64,000 bases of DNA from Winogradskyella sp. PC-19 (lineage in GTDB: Bacteria; Bacteroidota; Bacteroidia; Flavobacteriales; Flavobacteriaceae). Of the stretch, positions 54,920-63,478 are shown one piece after another. Every line of letters begins with the position of its first letter. Positions within the stretch are counted from its first letter, which is position 1. The notes beneath the pieces are model-generated. The model was not told the origin of the DNA and made no database searches. It was given only the letters and a program-made list of their open reading frames with translations. Location: the NCBI RefSeq assembly GCF_002163855.1, contig NZ_CP019332.1:785145-849144 (forward strand), in the 5' to 3' direction. The translations under genes and the position numbers were made by a program.

Positions 54920-55750
54920 CTACGTTTTGTAAGCGTCGTATTTAGCCAATTCTATCTCGACAATGGCTTCCCACTTTTCTTGTGTGTCTTTCTTTTCGCC
55001 CTTTTGGGTATCGGCATCATAACGCTCTTGAAATAGCTTGTATTCCTGGAAGGTAGATTCAAAAAGTGCTTTTGCTCTTGTAATGTCTTTGCTCGTTAGG
55101 TTATTATCAAACAATGTTTTGCGTAATTTTCTGGTAAAGATTTCTGTAATATCAAAGTGTATTTGCTCGTGGCGTAATACATAATCGTTCATATGTTCTG
55201 GTATACCCCAACTTTTAAAGGTATTAAACGTGTTATGCACAATAATTTCTGAGGCTTTAAAAGGATTAAAACTAGACTCAATACCAAAACCTGAGTTGGT
55301 TATTGCCAATGTGTTTGGATGCGCCTCTGTGTCTGGTGTGCCTTTAAAATCACTCCAAACTAATCGTCGTTTATCACTCCATTCTATTTTAGTCTCATAC
55401 ACTTTTGGGTCATCGACTTTATATATTTTTCCCCAAATCCTAAAACAACTACTCCACTTACTTGGTTGTTTCTCTTGGGTAATTTTAACCAAGTTTGCAC
55501 CAGAGTTTCTTGCGACTTCCTTGAGGTTATTAATGTTTTGATAATACCCACAATTAACGGAAAAACCGTTGTCTTTGGCACTAACTTCACCAATTAATTG
55601 TCCTTCTATATCTTGATTATCTGTTTGCTCTAAGACCACTATCAATGTGCCTTTTGGCAAAGGCTCTAGCTTGGTTTCGATATTGCTTTTTAGTTTTGGT
55701 GCGCAAGCAAAAACTGAAAAAGCTAATGTTATAAGTATGTATTTTTTCAT
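54920..55750 (-). CDS. DUF922 lipoprotein
   Basis: The 276 aa product has a lipoprotein signal (LITLAFSVFAC). An N-terminal part (about 25-125) resembles small binding domains. The DUF922 domain (about 130-265) has RLVWSDFKGTPD, and LRHEQIHFDITEIFTRKLR, with the HExxH-like HEQIH motif. This domain is thought to be a metal-dependent protease-like fold, not proven. It directly follows the DinB gene by one base. Confidence 0.85.
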   Translation of the reverse strand: MKKYILITLAFSVFACAPKLKSNIETKLEPLPKGTLIVVLEQTDNQDIEGQLIGEVSAKDNGFSVNCGYYQNINNLKEVARNSGANLVKITQEKQPSKWSSCFRIWGKIYKVDDPKVYETKIEWSDKRRLVWSDFKGTPDTEAHPNTLAITNSGFGIESSFNPFKASEIIVHNTFNTFKSWGIPEHMNDYVLRHEQIHFDITEIFTRKLRKTLFDNNLTSKDITRAKALFESTFQEYKLFQERYDADTQKGEKKDTQEKWEAIVEIELAKYDAYKT

Positions 55751-55751
55751 A

Positions 55752-56300
55752 TTATTGATAGAGTACGTATCGTGGTGGATTGATGCCTTTTAATCTTAAC
55801 GAAACCAACATCTGTCCTCGGTGATGGGTTATATGGTCTGATAGTAACATTAAAATCTGGCGTTTTGTTCTATTGGCACCAAAATAATCTAAGCGTTCTG
55901 ATAGTTTATTTACATCATAACTCGAAATCAGCGCGATAGCCCTATCATAAGTATCATTAATAAGTTTTATCATTTGCGCCTTGGATTTACCTGCTGTTTT
56001 AAAAATGGTGTCGGTTTGCCAAACTCTAGCCGCACGACCACCTAACAACGATTGGCTGTGCCAATCCATAGCGTAACCTATATGCAGTAAATTTTCTGCA
56101 AAACTCATAGACTCTGGCGTTGCACGGAAATCGTAATTTTCTTCAAGCATCATATCAGCAACCAGCAAGGTGTATTTTTTGGAATTCTCTAAACGTTCTA
56201 AATACTCTTTTACATAAGTATCTTCTTTTTTCATTTCTTTTTCGGATGTACAACCAAAGCTTAAGATTGAAAGGACTAGAAGTATTGCTATATTTTTCAT
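55752..56300 (-). CDS. DinB-like lipoprotein
   Basis: The 182 aa product has a lipoprotein signal (ILLVLSILSFGC). The mature part follows the DinB four-helix pattern, with the metal-binding histidines visible: His in LLHIGYAMDWHSQSL and the pair in LLSDHITHHRGQML. DinB-fold proteins are often thiol-dependent metalloenzymes. The exported, lipid-anchored form is unusual for the family but common in Bacteroidota. It precedes the DUF922 gene directly. Confidence 0.88.
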   Translation of the reverse strand: MKNIAILLVLSILSFGCTSEKEMKKEDTYVKEYLERLENSKKYTLLVADMMLEENYDFRATPESMSFAENLLHIGYAMDWHSQSLLGGRAARVWQTDTIFKTAGKSKAQMIKLINDTYDRAIALISSYDVNKLSERLDYFGANRTKRQILMLLSDHITHHRGQMLVSLRLKGINPPRYVLYQ

Positions 56301-56313
56301 TACATAAAAGTAT

Positions 56314-56345
56314 AAAAAAAGCGAATCTCAAGATTCGCTTTTTTT
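56314..56345 (-). terminator. Bidirectional-type terminator after the gene at 56367
   Basis: A 14-bp perfect stem (AAAAAAAGCGAATC with GATTCGCTTTTTTT) and a 4-base loop. It lies 22 bases past the stop of the small exported Cys protein gene. Confidence 0.9.
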
Positions 56346-56366
56346 ATAAATAATTAAAGTTCGGTT

Positions 56367-56819
56367 TTATTTACCAGAACCCATGTCATAAAGCACTTTA
56401 AGTATTTTACAAGACGTTTCTTTTCCTAAATACTCCATCAGATACTTGTGTGTATCACTAGTCAAATCATCCGTTTCTTTTTTTAATTCTTCGGTAATAC
56501 CAGATGATTTGTCGCAATTATCAATTTTAGCTCCAAATGCTGGCTCTTGTATTTTTTGAAAAGAAGCCATATATGCCTGTTTTTCTTCATCAGTCATTTC
56601 AGATAATACATTTTGTATATGAGCAGGAAATTTCTCTTGACCGTTTTCTGCTAAATATATAAAAGACTCAAACATCTTTGGATGCAAATCAGTAATTACA
56701 GTATTAACACAGCCACAAATCACATTAGCATAATTATCAATGGCTTTCTTTTTCTTCTCAGTAATCTGTCCAAAAGATAAAAATGGTACTACGAGCAGTA
56801 TTAAAAATAAATTTTTCAT
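56367..56819 (-). CDS. Small exported Cys-containing protein
   Basis: The 150 aa product has a signal peptide (NLFLILLVVPFLSFGQ). The mature part is helical and contains four Cys (ICGCVN, DNCDKSS, TSCKIL), which could form two disulfides. Asp/Glu/Lys-rich segments follow (DEEKQAYMAS, TEELKKETDDL). No family is recognised. It follows lpd by 17 bases and ends at a strong terminator, so it may be read through from lpd. Confidence 0.75.
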   Translation of the reverse strand: MKNLFLILLVVPFLSFGQITEKKKKAIDNYANVICGCVNTVITDLHPKMFESFIYLAENGQEKFPAHIQNVLSEMTDEEKQAYMASFQKIQEPAFGAKIDNCDKSSGITEELKKETDDLTSDTHKYLMEYLGKETSCKILKVLYDMGSGK

Positions 56820-56836
56820 GGTTGTGTATTAAAGGT

Positions 56837-58243
56837 TTATATATGTAATGCTCTATCGTCAGTAGCAGCTAATGCGGCTTCTTTGATAGCTTCTGCAAAT
56901 GTTGGATGTGCATGTGAGTAACGCGAAATATCTTCGGCAGATGCTCTAAACTCCATCGCAGTAACAGCCTCGGCAATTAAATCAGCACAACGTGCGCCAA
57001 TCATATGCACACCTAATACTTCGTCAGTTGTTTTATCTGCTAAGATTTTCACAAAACCATCAATATCTCCAGAGGCTCTTGCACGACCTAAAGCTCTAAA
57101 TGGAAACTGACCAACTTTATAAGCTATACCAGATTCTTTTAATTCTTCTTCTGTTTTACCAACAGCAGCCACTTCTGGCCATGTATAAACTACACCAGGA
57201 ATTAAGTTATAATCGATATGAGGTTTTTGTCCTGCTAACGTTTCGGCTACAAATACACCTTCTTCTTCAGCTTTGTGAGCTAACATTGCGCCTTTAATAA
57301 CATCGCCAATAGCATAAATGTTAGAGGCAGATGTTTGTAAATGTTCATTAACCTCAACTTGTCCTCTATCATTAATTTTTACGCCTGCAGCTTCAGCATT
57401 TAATCCATCTGTGTATGGACGACGACCAACAGATACTAAACAGTAATCACCTTTAAACTCTACAACTTCGCCTTTTTTGTTTTCTGCTTTAACAATAACT
57501 TCATCACCAATACGCTCAACAGATTGTACTTTGTGAGACATCTGCATTTTGCACTTGGCTTTCTTAAAGACTTTGTTAAGCTCTTTAGATAAACCTGCAT
57601 CCATCGTTGGCAAAATACGGTCTTGATATTCAATTACTGTCACCTGACTACCTAGTCGGTAATATACTTGACCAAGCTCTAAACCAATAACGCCACCACC
57701 AATAACAATCATATGTTTTGGAATTTCTTTGAGCTTTAAAGCTTCGGTAGATGTAATGATGCGTTCTTTATCTAATTCTATAAATGGCAGGTTGCTTGGT
57801 TTACTTCCTGTTGCTATGATGATATTTTTACCTTCAATAGTTTCAGTAGAGCCATCGTTTTTAGCAATATTTACGTGAGTCGCATCTTTAAAAGACCCTA
57901 AACCTTCGTAAACCTCGATATTATTTTTCTTCATTAAGAAATCAATACCACCAGTTGTTTGGTCTACAACAGCTTGCTTACGACCAATCATTTTTTCAAG
58001 ATTAACTTTTATATCACCCGGAATTTCAATGCCGTGATCCGCAAAATGCTTTGTTGCTTCTTCGTAATGGTGTGAAGAGCTTAAAAGTGCTTTACTAGGA
58101 ATACAGCCTACATTAAGGCATGTACCACCAAGTGTTGAATATTTTTCGATTATTGCGGTTTTCATGCCTAATTGTGCACAACGAATTGCTGCAACATATC
58201 CACCAGGACCAGAACCTATAACTACGACATCGTATGAATTCAT
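56837..58243 (-). CDS. lpdA: Dihydrolipoyl dehydrogenase (E3)
   Basis: The 468 aa flavoenzyme has an FAD-binding GSGPGGYVAAI at residues 10-20 and the redox pair Cys42/Cys47 in GGTCLNVGCIPSK. The NAD-binding GGGVIGLELG and the FAD segment IYAIGDVIKGAMLAHKA are also present, as is the catalytic His/Glu pair in HAHPTFAEA. It serves the pyruvate and 2-oxoglutarate dehydrogenase and glycine cleavage complexes. No other subunit is adjacent. Confidence 0.97.
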   Translation of the reverse strand: MNSYDVVVIGSGPGGYVAAIRCAQLGMKTAIIEKYSTLGGTCLNVGCIPSKALLSSSHHYEEATKHFADHGIEIPGDIKVNLEKMIGRKQAVVDQTTGGIDFLMKKNNIEVYEGLGSFKDATHVNIAKNDGSTETIEGKNIIIATGSKPSNLPFIELDKERIITSTEALKLKEIPKHMIVIGGGVIGLELGQVYYRLGSQVTVIEYQDRILPTMDAGLSKELNKVFKKAKCKMQMSHKVQSVERIGDEVIVKAENKKGEVVEFKGDYCLVSVGRRPYTDGLNAEAAGVKINDRGQVEVNEHLQTSASNIYAIGDVIKGAMLAHKAEEEGVFVAETLAGQKPHIDYNLIPGVVYTWPEVAAVGKTEEELKESGIAYKVGQFPFRALGRARASGDIDGFVKILADKTTDEVLGVHMIGARCADLIAEAVTAMEFRASAEDISRYSHAHPTFAEAIKEAALAATDDRALHI

Positions 58244-58274
58244 AAGAAGTTTTTTATCTAATTAAATGTAACTA

Positions 58275-58282
58275 CAAAAATA
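58275..58282 (-). promoter_or_regulatory. -7 promoter element for lpdA
   Basis: Minus-strand TATTTTTG matches TAnnTTTG fully, 31 bases before the ATG at 58243. Confidence 0.5.
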
Positions 58283-58341
58283 CAACTTAGAATAACCATT
58301 TGCGAATAGAATACTCCATTTTTTAAGATATTAAAAAATGA

Positions 58342-58381
58342 AAAATGCCTAAAAACAGCATATATGCAGTCTAGGCATTTT
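58342..58381 (-). terminator. Terminator region after the PAS-LuxR gene
   Basis: A 10-bp stem (AAAATGCCTA with TAGGCATTTT) encloses a second small palindrome (GCATATATGC). On the minus strand the distal arm is followed by TTTTTCAT. It lies about 100 bases past the stop at 58483. The other bases of the 238-base gap hold nothing I recognise. Confidence 0.6.
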
Positions 58382-58482
58382 CTATATTTATTATAATTAT
58401 CCCCCAATAATTATAATAAAAATTACTACGTAAAGATGAATTATAATTCAATCATTCACAATACTCAATTTGAGTAAATACA

Positions 58483-59253
58483 TTAAATCATATTTTTATT
58501 AATCATAAGCATACCTACCAATTCTCCTGTTGAAGAAATATTAAGTTTTTTCAAAATATTTCTTCTGTGAGTATCTACAGTGTGGGAACTAATATTTAAA
58601 CGATTTGATATTTGTTTACTGCTTAAATCTTGAACAAGTAAACGAATAACATCTCTTTCTCTATGACTTATTCCCGCTGATAATAATTTTTGCGAATAAC
58701 TATTGAAGAATATAGTTTCATATTCGTCATTAGAATTAAGAATTTTTGCAGATGCCGAAATGTCCATCTTTATGTCCTCGTGTAAAACAGTATAATGTGC
58801 TAATCCTATAATTGGTTTTCCTGTTTTATCAAAAGCTAGAGGCGTTGTGTTTTGAATAATATTTACATATTTGTCTTCGGAATTTTTGAATCTATAATTC
58901 CAAGTATAATTTGCTTTACTTCTATCTTTAGAATTAATATTATTTAATGTAAACTCCATCAATTCGTTTAATGCTGCAAGCCATTTGTCCAAATCCTCTG
59001 GATGTATCCTACTCCAGAAATAACGCATGCCTTGGGTTTTTAAAATTTCAGATTCTAACCCTAAGCAAGATTTAAAATTTTTACTTACATACTCAAATGT
59101 TAGGCTTTGTGTATTTGTTATACAGAAAAATGTAGAACTGTATGGCAAATAAAAATCTAACTCAATGATTTTTTTTATATGCGCCTCAAGAGATGGTTTG
59201 TCATAAGACTTAAATATTAATTTATATAAATCCTTTACTTCTTTGTACTTCAT
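58483..59253 (-). CDS. PAS domain-LuxR-type transcriptional regulator
   Basis: The 256 aa protein has an N-terminal PAS-like domain (about 35-165, with FFCITNTQSLTFEYVSKNF and TQGMRYFWSRIHPEDLDKW). A LuxR/NarL helix-turn-helix lies at about 190-256 (SHRERDVIRLLVQDLSSKQISNRLNISSHTVDTHRRNILKKLN, split across two helices). There is no kinase partner. The PAS ligand is unknown. Confidence 0.9.
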   Translation of the reverse strand: MKYKEVKDLYKLIFKSYDKPSLEAHIKKIIELDFYLPYSSTFFCITNTQSLTFEYVSKNFKSCLGLESEILKTQGMRYFWSRIHPEDLDKWLAALNELMEFTLNNINSKDRSKANYTWNYRFKNSEDKYVNIIQNTTPLAFDKTGKPIIGLAHYTVLHEDIKMDISASAKILNSNDEYETIFFNSYSQKLLSAGISHRERDVIRLLVQDLSSKQISNRLNISSHTVDTHRRNILKKLNISSTGELVGMLMINKNMI

Positions 59254-59348
59254 AAATTACGTTGAATCAAAACTCTAATATAAATATAATTGAATAAAGA
59301 ATACTCATTATATTAAAAGTCTCTAATGGAATGTTGCACAAAATCAAT

Positions 59349-60941
59349 TTACTTTTTCGTTTCAATATCTCCTAAAACCCACTCTAATTCAGGATCAATA
59401 CCATTAAGTCTATCTTGGTATGTTGGACTGATTTCTACATCTGGTTGTACACCATAACCATCTGGTGTGGTTTTATATTTAGAATCAATATGCATCAAGC
59501 CAATTCTTGCTTTTACCTTAGTGTTAGGTAATTCATAAACCTTATAAAATCCTGCAACTGTACCGTTATATGCGCCTCCAGTTTCTTCGCCCACAATAGT
59601 CGCTCTTTTACTGCCTTTTAGTTGTGTAGAGATTACAGAAGATGCCGAAAACGAATTACCATTAACTAAAACATAAACATTACCCTTAAAATTTAATGGA
59701 CTTGGCTCTGTCTCTTTTGCAGATTTAAACTTGTAATACAGTTGCCCATCTTTTTTACTGGTATGAATAAGATTGTGCGTAATAATACCTGGTGATAATA
59801 GCCCAAACACAATTTTTTGTAAAGTAGAAGACGTATTACTCATAGCTGTTTTTAGCATTGGTATTCTACTATTTGTTTCGCTCAGGTTAATCAACTGAAA
59901 ATTCTTGTCCGTGAGATAAGAATACAAATTAGTAATCTCATTTAGTCGCCCACCAAAATTATCTCTTAAATCGATTATTAGATTTTTTGATTTAGCCGAA
60001 TCTATTTTTGTAAAAGCTTCTTCATAAAAAGCTTCGTAATCACCTCTACTAAAGCCTCTAATCTTCATTAAAGCTACAGTACTATCTTTTCCTATAAATT
60101 TTAAATCTCTATTATTAATCTTATTTAGATAGTCGTAGCCATACTTTTGACGTTCTTTAAATAGTTTTTTACGCTTTAGTTTTTTAGCTTTTTTCTCGGC
60201 TTTAGTAAGCTTCTTTTTTGGTTTGGCATTCTTTAGTGAATCAGATTTTAAAGAATCGACTTTTTTCTTTTCTTTTTTGACACGTTTGTATTTTTTGATA
60301 AAAGTTGAGTCAGAATTTTTTAGTGTTAATGAGATGCTATCAAATCGACCTATGTCCTGATTGTAATACCCAAAGAAACGTTTACCTACTACTCTATTAT
60401 AGAATGTTATATTGTAACCATCTGATGCTACTGATTTTTTGAATTTTGTCATCAAGTCCTTAGTCTCTTTACCATCAACCTTTAAGATTATAGCATTAAG
60501 TAATAGTGAATCATTCCCTTTGGCTTTACTGATAATCAATTTGTCCTCGACATATTCAGTTTCTAGATTGTTGATATCAAACTTTTTTAACTTATTAGCT
60601 CTTTTCTCTTTTCGATTAAATTTTACTGAAGGTGGCGAGACTGACATATGGCCTTGACCAACAAACTTCGTAACCTTAGCTAGCTCTTTATGAAATTTTC
60701 GACTGGTCATTGGCGCTTTAATAGCAGTTTTTAAACTATCAAACTTAAAGTCTAAAGTTTCCTTTGGGGTAAACTGATATAATCTTGGGTGTAGGCGTTT
60801 TAATTGCTTGTATACCTTATCGACATCTTCTCGCAAATCCTCTACAGGATGCATCTTAGTTACCGCTTCGTTATAATTAGCAATACTTCCGCATGATGAA
60901 ACAATAATTGTGAATCCGATTAACAGTAAAAATTTCTTCAT
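59349..60941 (-). CDS. S41-family C-terminal processing peptidase, lipoprotein
   Basis: The 530 aa product has a lipoprotein signal (IGFTIIVSSC, Cys17). After an N-terminal helical domain comes a PDZ-like part (about 130-215). The S41 catalytic core has LIIDLRDNFGGRLNE, VYVLVNGNSFSASSV with the nucleophile Ser near 434, and GEETGGAYNG. A strikingly Lys-rich insertion of about 50 residues (about 215-266, with KKEKKKVDS and KKAKKLKRKKL) separates the PDZ-like part from the core. The target is unknown. Confidence 0.9.
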   Translation of the reverse strand: MKKFLLLIGFTIIVSSCGSIANYNEAVTKMHPVEDLREDVDKVYKQLKRLHPRLYQFTPKETLDFKFDSLKTAIKAPMTSRKFHKELAKVTKFVGQGHMSVSPPSVKFNRKEKRANKLKKFDINNLETEYVEDKLIISKAKGNDSLLLNAIILKVDGKETKDLMTKFKKSVASDGYNITFYNRVVGKRFFGYYNQDIGRFDSISLTLKNSDSTFIKKYKRVKKEKKKVDSLKSDSLKNAKPKKKLTKAEKKAKKLKRKKLFKERQKYGYDYLNKINNRDLKFIGKDSTVALMKIRGFSRGDYEAFYEEAFTKIDSAKSKNLIIDLRDNFGGRLNEITNLYSYLTDKNFQLINLSETNSRIPMLKTAMSNTSSTLQKIVFGLLSPGIITHNLIHTSKKDGQLYYKFKSAKETEPSPLNFKGNVYVLVNGNSFSASSVISTQLKGSKRATIVGEETGGAYNGTVAGFYKVYELPNTKVKARIGLMHIDSKYKTTPDGYGVQPDVEISPTYQDRLNGIDPELEWVLGDIETKK

Positions 60942-61026
60942 ATATAATTTTGAATTGATGAATTAAAAGTAAGTCTTTTTATTAAAGACGAAAAAAAAGT
61001 AGAAATGGTTGCCTTCTTAATAAAAC

Positions 61027-61659
61027 TTATGCAGGAAAACCGAGCATTTCACCCATACCAACTGTATATAACCAACAGCCATAAAGTGTGTGTTCTATCA
61101 ATACAAAAAGAGTAGACTTTGTTTTTGAATAGGTAAATGCAAATAACAAACCACCAATAAAAGTGATAAACATTACTAGAGTATTACCAAAAAATAAATG
61201 TCCTAATGAGAACAAACCTGCATTAATTAAAATGAATAAATTTTTGTTTTTAAAAAGTAGCTCGTAACGTTTAAAAAAGAATGTTCTGTAAACCAACTCT
61301 TGTGGAATCACAGAAACTAGTGTATAAACAGCTAAGAAAAACAACCAAACTTTTGTTTTTTCTATAACGACATAATATAATTTCTCAGGAGTTGTTACAT
61401 ATACATAGATTGATAACAATAGTGCTATTACTGAAAATTTAATAGCCGTACCAATAATAAACGGTCTCCATTTTGATTTTGATATTTTTGAGAACGAAAA
61501 ATTATCAACCATAACAGTAATCAGAATAACATACAAAAATGCCAAAGCACCCAAAGTTATTTTAGTTTCCATTGGCCATTGTAATACCAGCGAAACAGGA
61601 AAAAGAACAAATAGCACAAAAAGCTCTAGTGCTCTATATCGTTTAGATTTAAACATCAT
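61027..61659 (-). CDS. CPBP-family membrane protein (Abi-like), altered motif 1
   Basis: The 210 aa protein has about seven membrane helices. The CPBP (CAAX protease and bacteriocin-processing) motifs are recognisable: motif 1 as QELVYR, where family members have EExxxR; motif 2 LFSLGHLFFG; motif 3 LIEHTLYGCW. The first Glu is replaced by Gln, so full protease activity is uncertain. Its start overlaps the Lrp gene end by four bases. Confidence 0.82.
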   Translation of the reverse strand: MMFKSKRYRALELFVLFVLFPVSLVLQWPMETKITLGALAFLYVILITVMVDNFSFSKISKSKWRPFIIGTAIKFSVIALLLSIYVYVTTPEKLYYVVIEKTKVWLFFLAVYTLVSVIPQELVYRTFFFKRYELLFKNKNLFILINAGLFSLGHLFFGNTLVMFITFIGGLLFAFTYSKTKSTLFVLIEHTLYGCWLYTVGMGEMLGFPA

Positions 61660-62114
61660 AAAATAATCGCTGTACTATGTTTGACTTCGTTAATCATAAA
61701 CATACTGTGAGTACTGCCAATATGATTAATATTGGTCAGTTTTTTGACCATAAACTCTCTGAATTCTTCCATATCTTCAACTATAACCTTGAGCAAGTAA
61801 TCGTAATCACCACTAATATGATAACACTCTAATACTTCTTGCAATTTAGCAACTTCTCTTTCGAATTGCACTACGTATTCTTGCGTATGTTGTGTTAGTT
61901 TAACATGGCAAAACGCCACAAAACTCTTATCGACAAGTTCCTTATTTATCAAAGCTACATAATTGCTTATAAACCCTTGATTTTCTAACTTTTTTATACG
62001 TTCGTAAACAGCAGTGACAGATAACCCTAAAATGTTTGACAATGCTTTTGTGGTTTGCTTACAATCATCCTGAAGTAATTGCAGTAAACGTTTATCAGTA
62101 ATATCTAAAACCAT
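61656..62114 (-). CDS. Lrp/AsnC family transcriptional regulator
   Basis: The 152 aa protein has an N-terminal HTH (about 6-55: LLQLLQDDCKQTTKALSNIL, LSVTAVYERIKKLENQGFI) and a C-terminal RAM ligand-binding domain (about 65-150, with CYHISGDYDYLLKVIVEDMEEF). Such regulators sense amino acids. It is divergent from the PLP enzyme gene at 62274, with an AT-rich palindrome in between, so that gene is its likely target. Confidence 0.93.
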   Translation of the reverse strand: MVLDITDKRLLQLLQDDCKQTTKALSNILGLSVTAVYERIKKLENQGFISNYVALINKELVDKSFVAFCHVKLTQHTQEYVVQFEREVAKLQEVLECYHISGDYDYLLKVIVEDMEEFREFMVKKLTNINHIGSTHSMFMINEVKHSTAIIL

Positions 62115-62157
62115 AAGCGTAAAATTTTCATCATTAATTAGCTTTATTCACATAAAA

Positions 62158-62174
62158 TTAGATAAAAAATCTAA
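62158..62174. promoter_or_regulatory. Candidate Lrp operator TTAGATAAAAAATCTAA
   Basis: Perfect 6-bp arms around five A bases form a 17-bp AT-rich palindrome, located mid-way in the 159-base divergent gap. The size and composition suit an Lrp/AsnC site. Confidence 0.5.
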
Positions 62175-62273
62175 ATATTTAATAATTATATGATTTATTT
62201 ACTAAAATAACTTTACTCTATTGTTTTTGATTCTAAATATTATGAATTTTGAATTAAATAAAAATAATATATC

Positions 62274-63476
62274 ATGGCTTTTAAACCTGCAAACAATATT
62301 CAAGATTTACAATATTTTGGTGAATTCGGAGGTGTAAATCCTTCGATTTCAGACTCATCGACTTACACGTTTTTATCAGCAAAAACAATGTTTGATACCT
62401 TTGAAGGTAATGCAGATGGTTGTTATTTATATTCTCGTCACTCGACACCTTCAAACTTATATCTAGGCGAAGCTCTAGCTGCAATGGAAGGCACAGAAAC
62501 CGCGACTGTAACTGCATCAGGAATGGGAGCAATCACACCAGTTTTAATGCAATTATGTGGACAAGGAGAACATATCGTTAGTAGTCGTACAATCTATGGA
62601 GGCACCTATGCTTTCTTAAAGAATTTCACACCACGTATGGGTATCGATACATCGTTTGTAGATATTACAAAATTAGATGTTGTTGAAGCTGCCATAACCT
62701 CAAAAACTAGAGTGTTGTATTGCGAATCGGTAAGTAATCCGCTTTTGGAAGTTGCAGACATTAAAGGTTTGGCTAAACTTGCCAAAAAACACAACTTAAA
62801 ATTAGTCGTTGATAATACGTTTTCACCATTATCAATTTCTCCAGCCGAATTGGGTGCAGATATAGTTATACATAGTTTAACCAAATTTATTAACGGCTCA
62901 AGCGATACTGTAGGTGGCGTTATTTGTGGGTCACAAGAATTTATTGACCAGCTACGAAATGTTAATGACGGTGCTTGTATGCTACTAGGTTCTACGATGG
63001 ATAGCTTAAGAGCGGCTTCGGTTTTAAAGAACCTAAGAACACTTCATATCAGAATGCAACAACATAGCTATAATGCTTCGTATTTAGCAGAAAAATTTGA
63101 AAATGATGGTCTCAAGACTGTATATCCTGGACTTAAATCGCATCCGTCACATGGTTTATTTTCAGGAATGATGAATGATAAGTATGGCTTTGGAGGAATG
63201 CTAACAATAGATGTAGGATCTCTTGACAAAGCAAATGCTTTGATGGAACTTATGCAGGAAAGAAACCTAGGTTATTTGGCAGTAAGTTTAGGTTTTTACA
63301 AAACACTATTCTCAGCACCAGGAAGTTCAACTTCATCAGAAATTCCTGAAGAAGAACAAGCAGAAATGGGCTTAAGCGATGGATTAATACGTTTTTCTAT
63401 TGGACTTGATGCTGATATAGAACGCACCTATAAAATGATGCATAAATGCATGAAAGATTTAAATATTCTTAATTAA
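62274..63476 (+). CDS. Cys/Met metabolism PLP-dependent enzyme, probable methionine gamma-lyase
   Basis: The 400 aa protein is a trans-sulfuration-type PLP enzyme. The cofactor Lys is in HSLTKFINGSSDTVGG, with LVVDNTFSPL and YSRHSTPSNLYLGEALAAMEG also seen. TASGMGAITPVL and CESVSNPLLEVADI are present. It may be methionine gamma-lyase or a cystathionine gamma-synthase/lyase relative. The divergent Lrp regulator favours amino-acid breakdown. The specificity is not settled by sequence. Confidence 0.88.
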   Translation: MAFKPANNIQDLQYFGEFGGVNPSISDSSTYTFLSAKTMFDTFEGNADGCYLYSRHSTPSNLYLGEALAAMEGTETATVTASGMGAITPVLMQLCGQGEHIVSSRTIYGGTYAFLKNFTPRMGIDTSFVDITKLDVVEAAITSKTRVLYCESVSNPLLEVADIKGLAKLAKKHNLKLVVDNTFSPLSISPAELGADIVIHSLTKFINGSSDTVGGVICGSQEFIDQLRNVNDGACMLLGSTMDSLRAASVLKNLRTLHIRMQQHSYNASYLAEKFENDGLKTVYPGLKSHPSHGLFSGMMNDKYGFGGMLTIDVGSLDKANALMELMQERNLGYLAVSLGFYKTLFSAPGSSTSSEIPEEEQAEMGLSDGLIRFSIGLDADIERTYKMMHKCMKDLNILN

Positions 63477-63478
63477 CA

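Noticed and set aside
55230-55541. A 103-codon open frame antisense to the DUF922 gene
   Set aside because: It lies wholly within a well-supported gene on the other strand and has no recognisable features.
61027-61659. A phage-defence (Abi) system from the CPBP protein
   Set aside because: CPBP proteins are widespread in this phylum with ordinary roles. There is no defence gene nearby.
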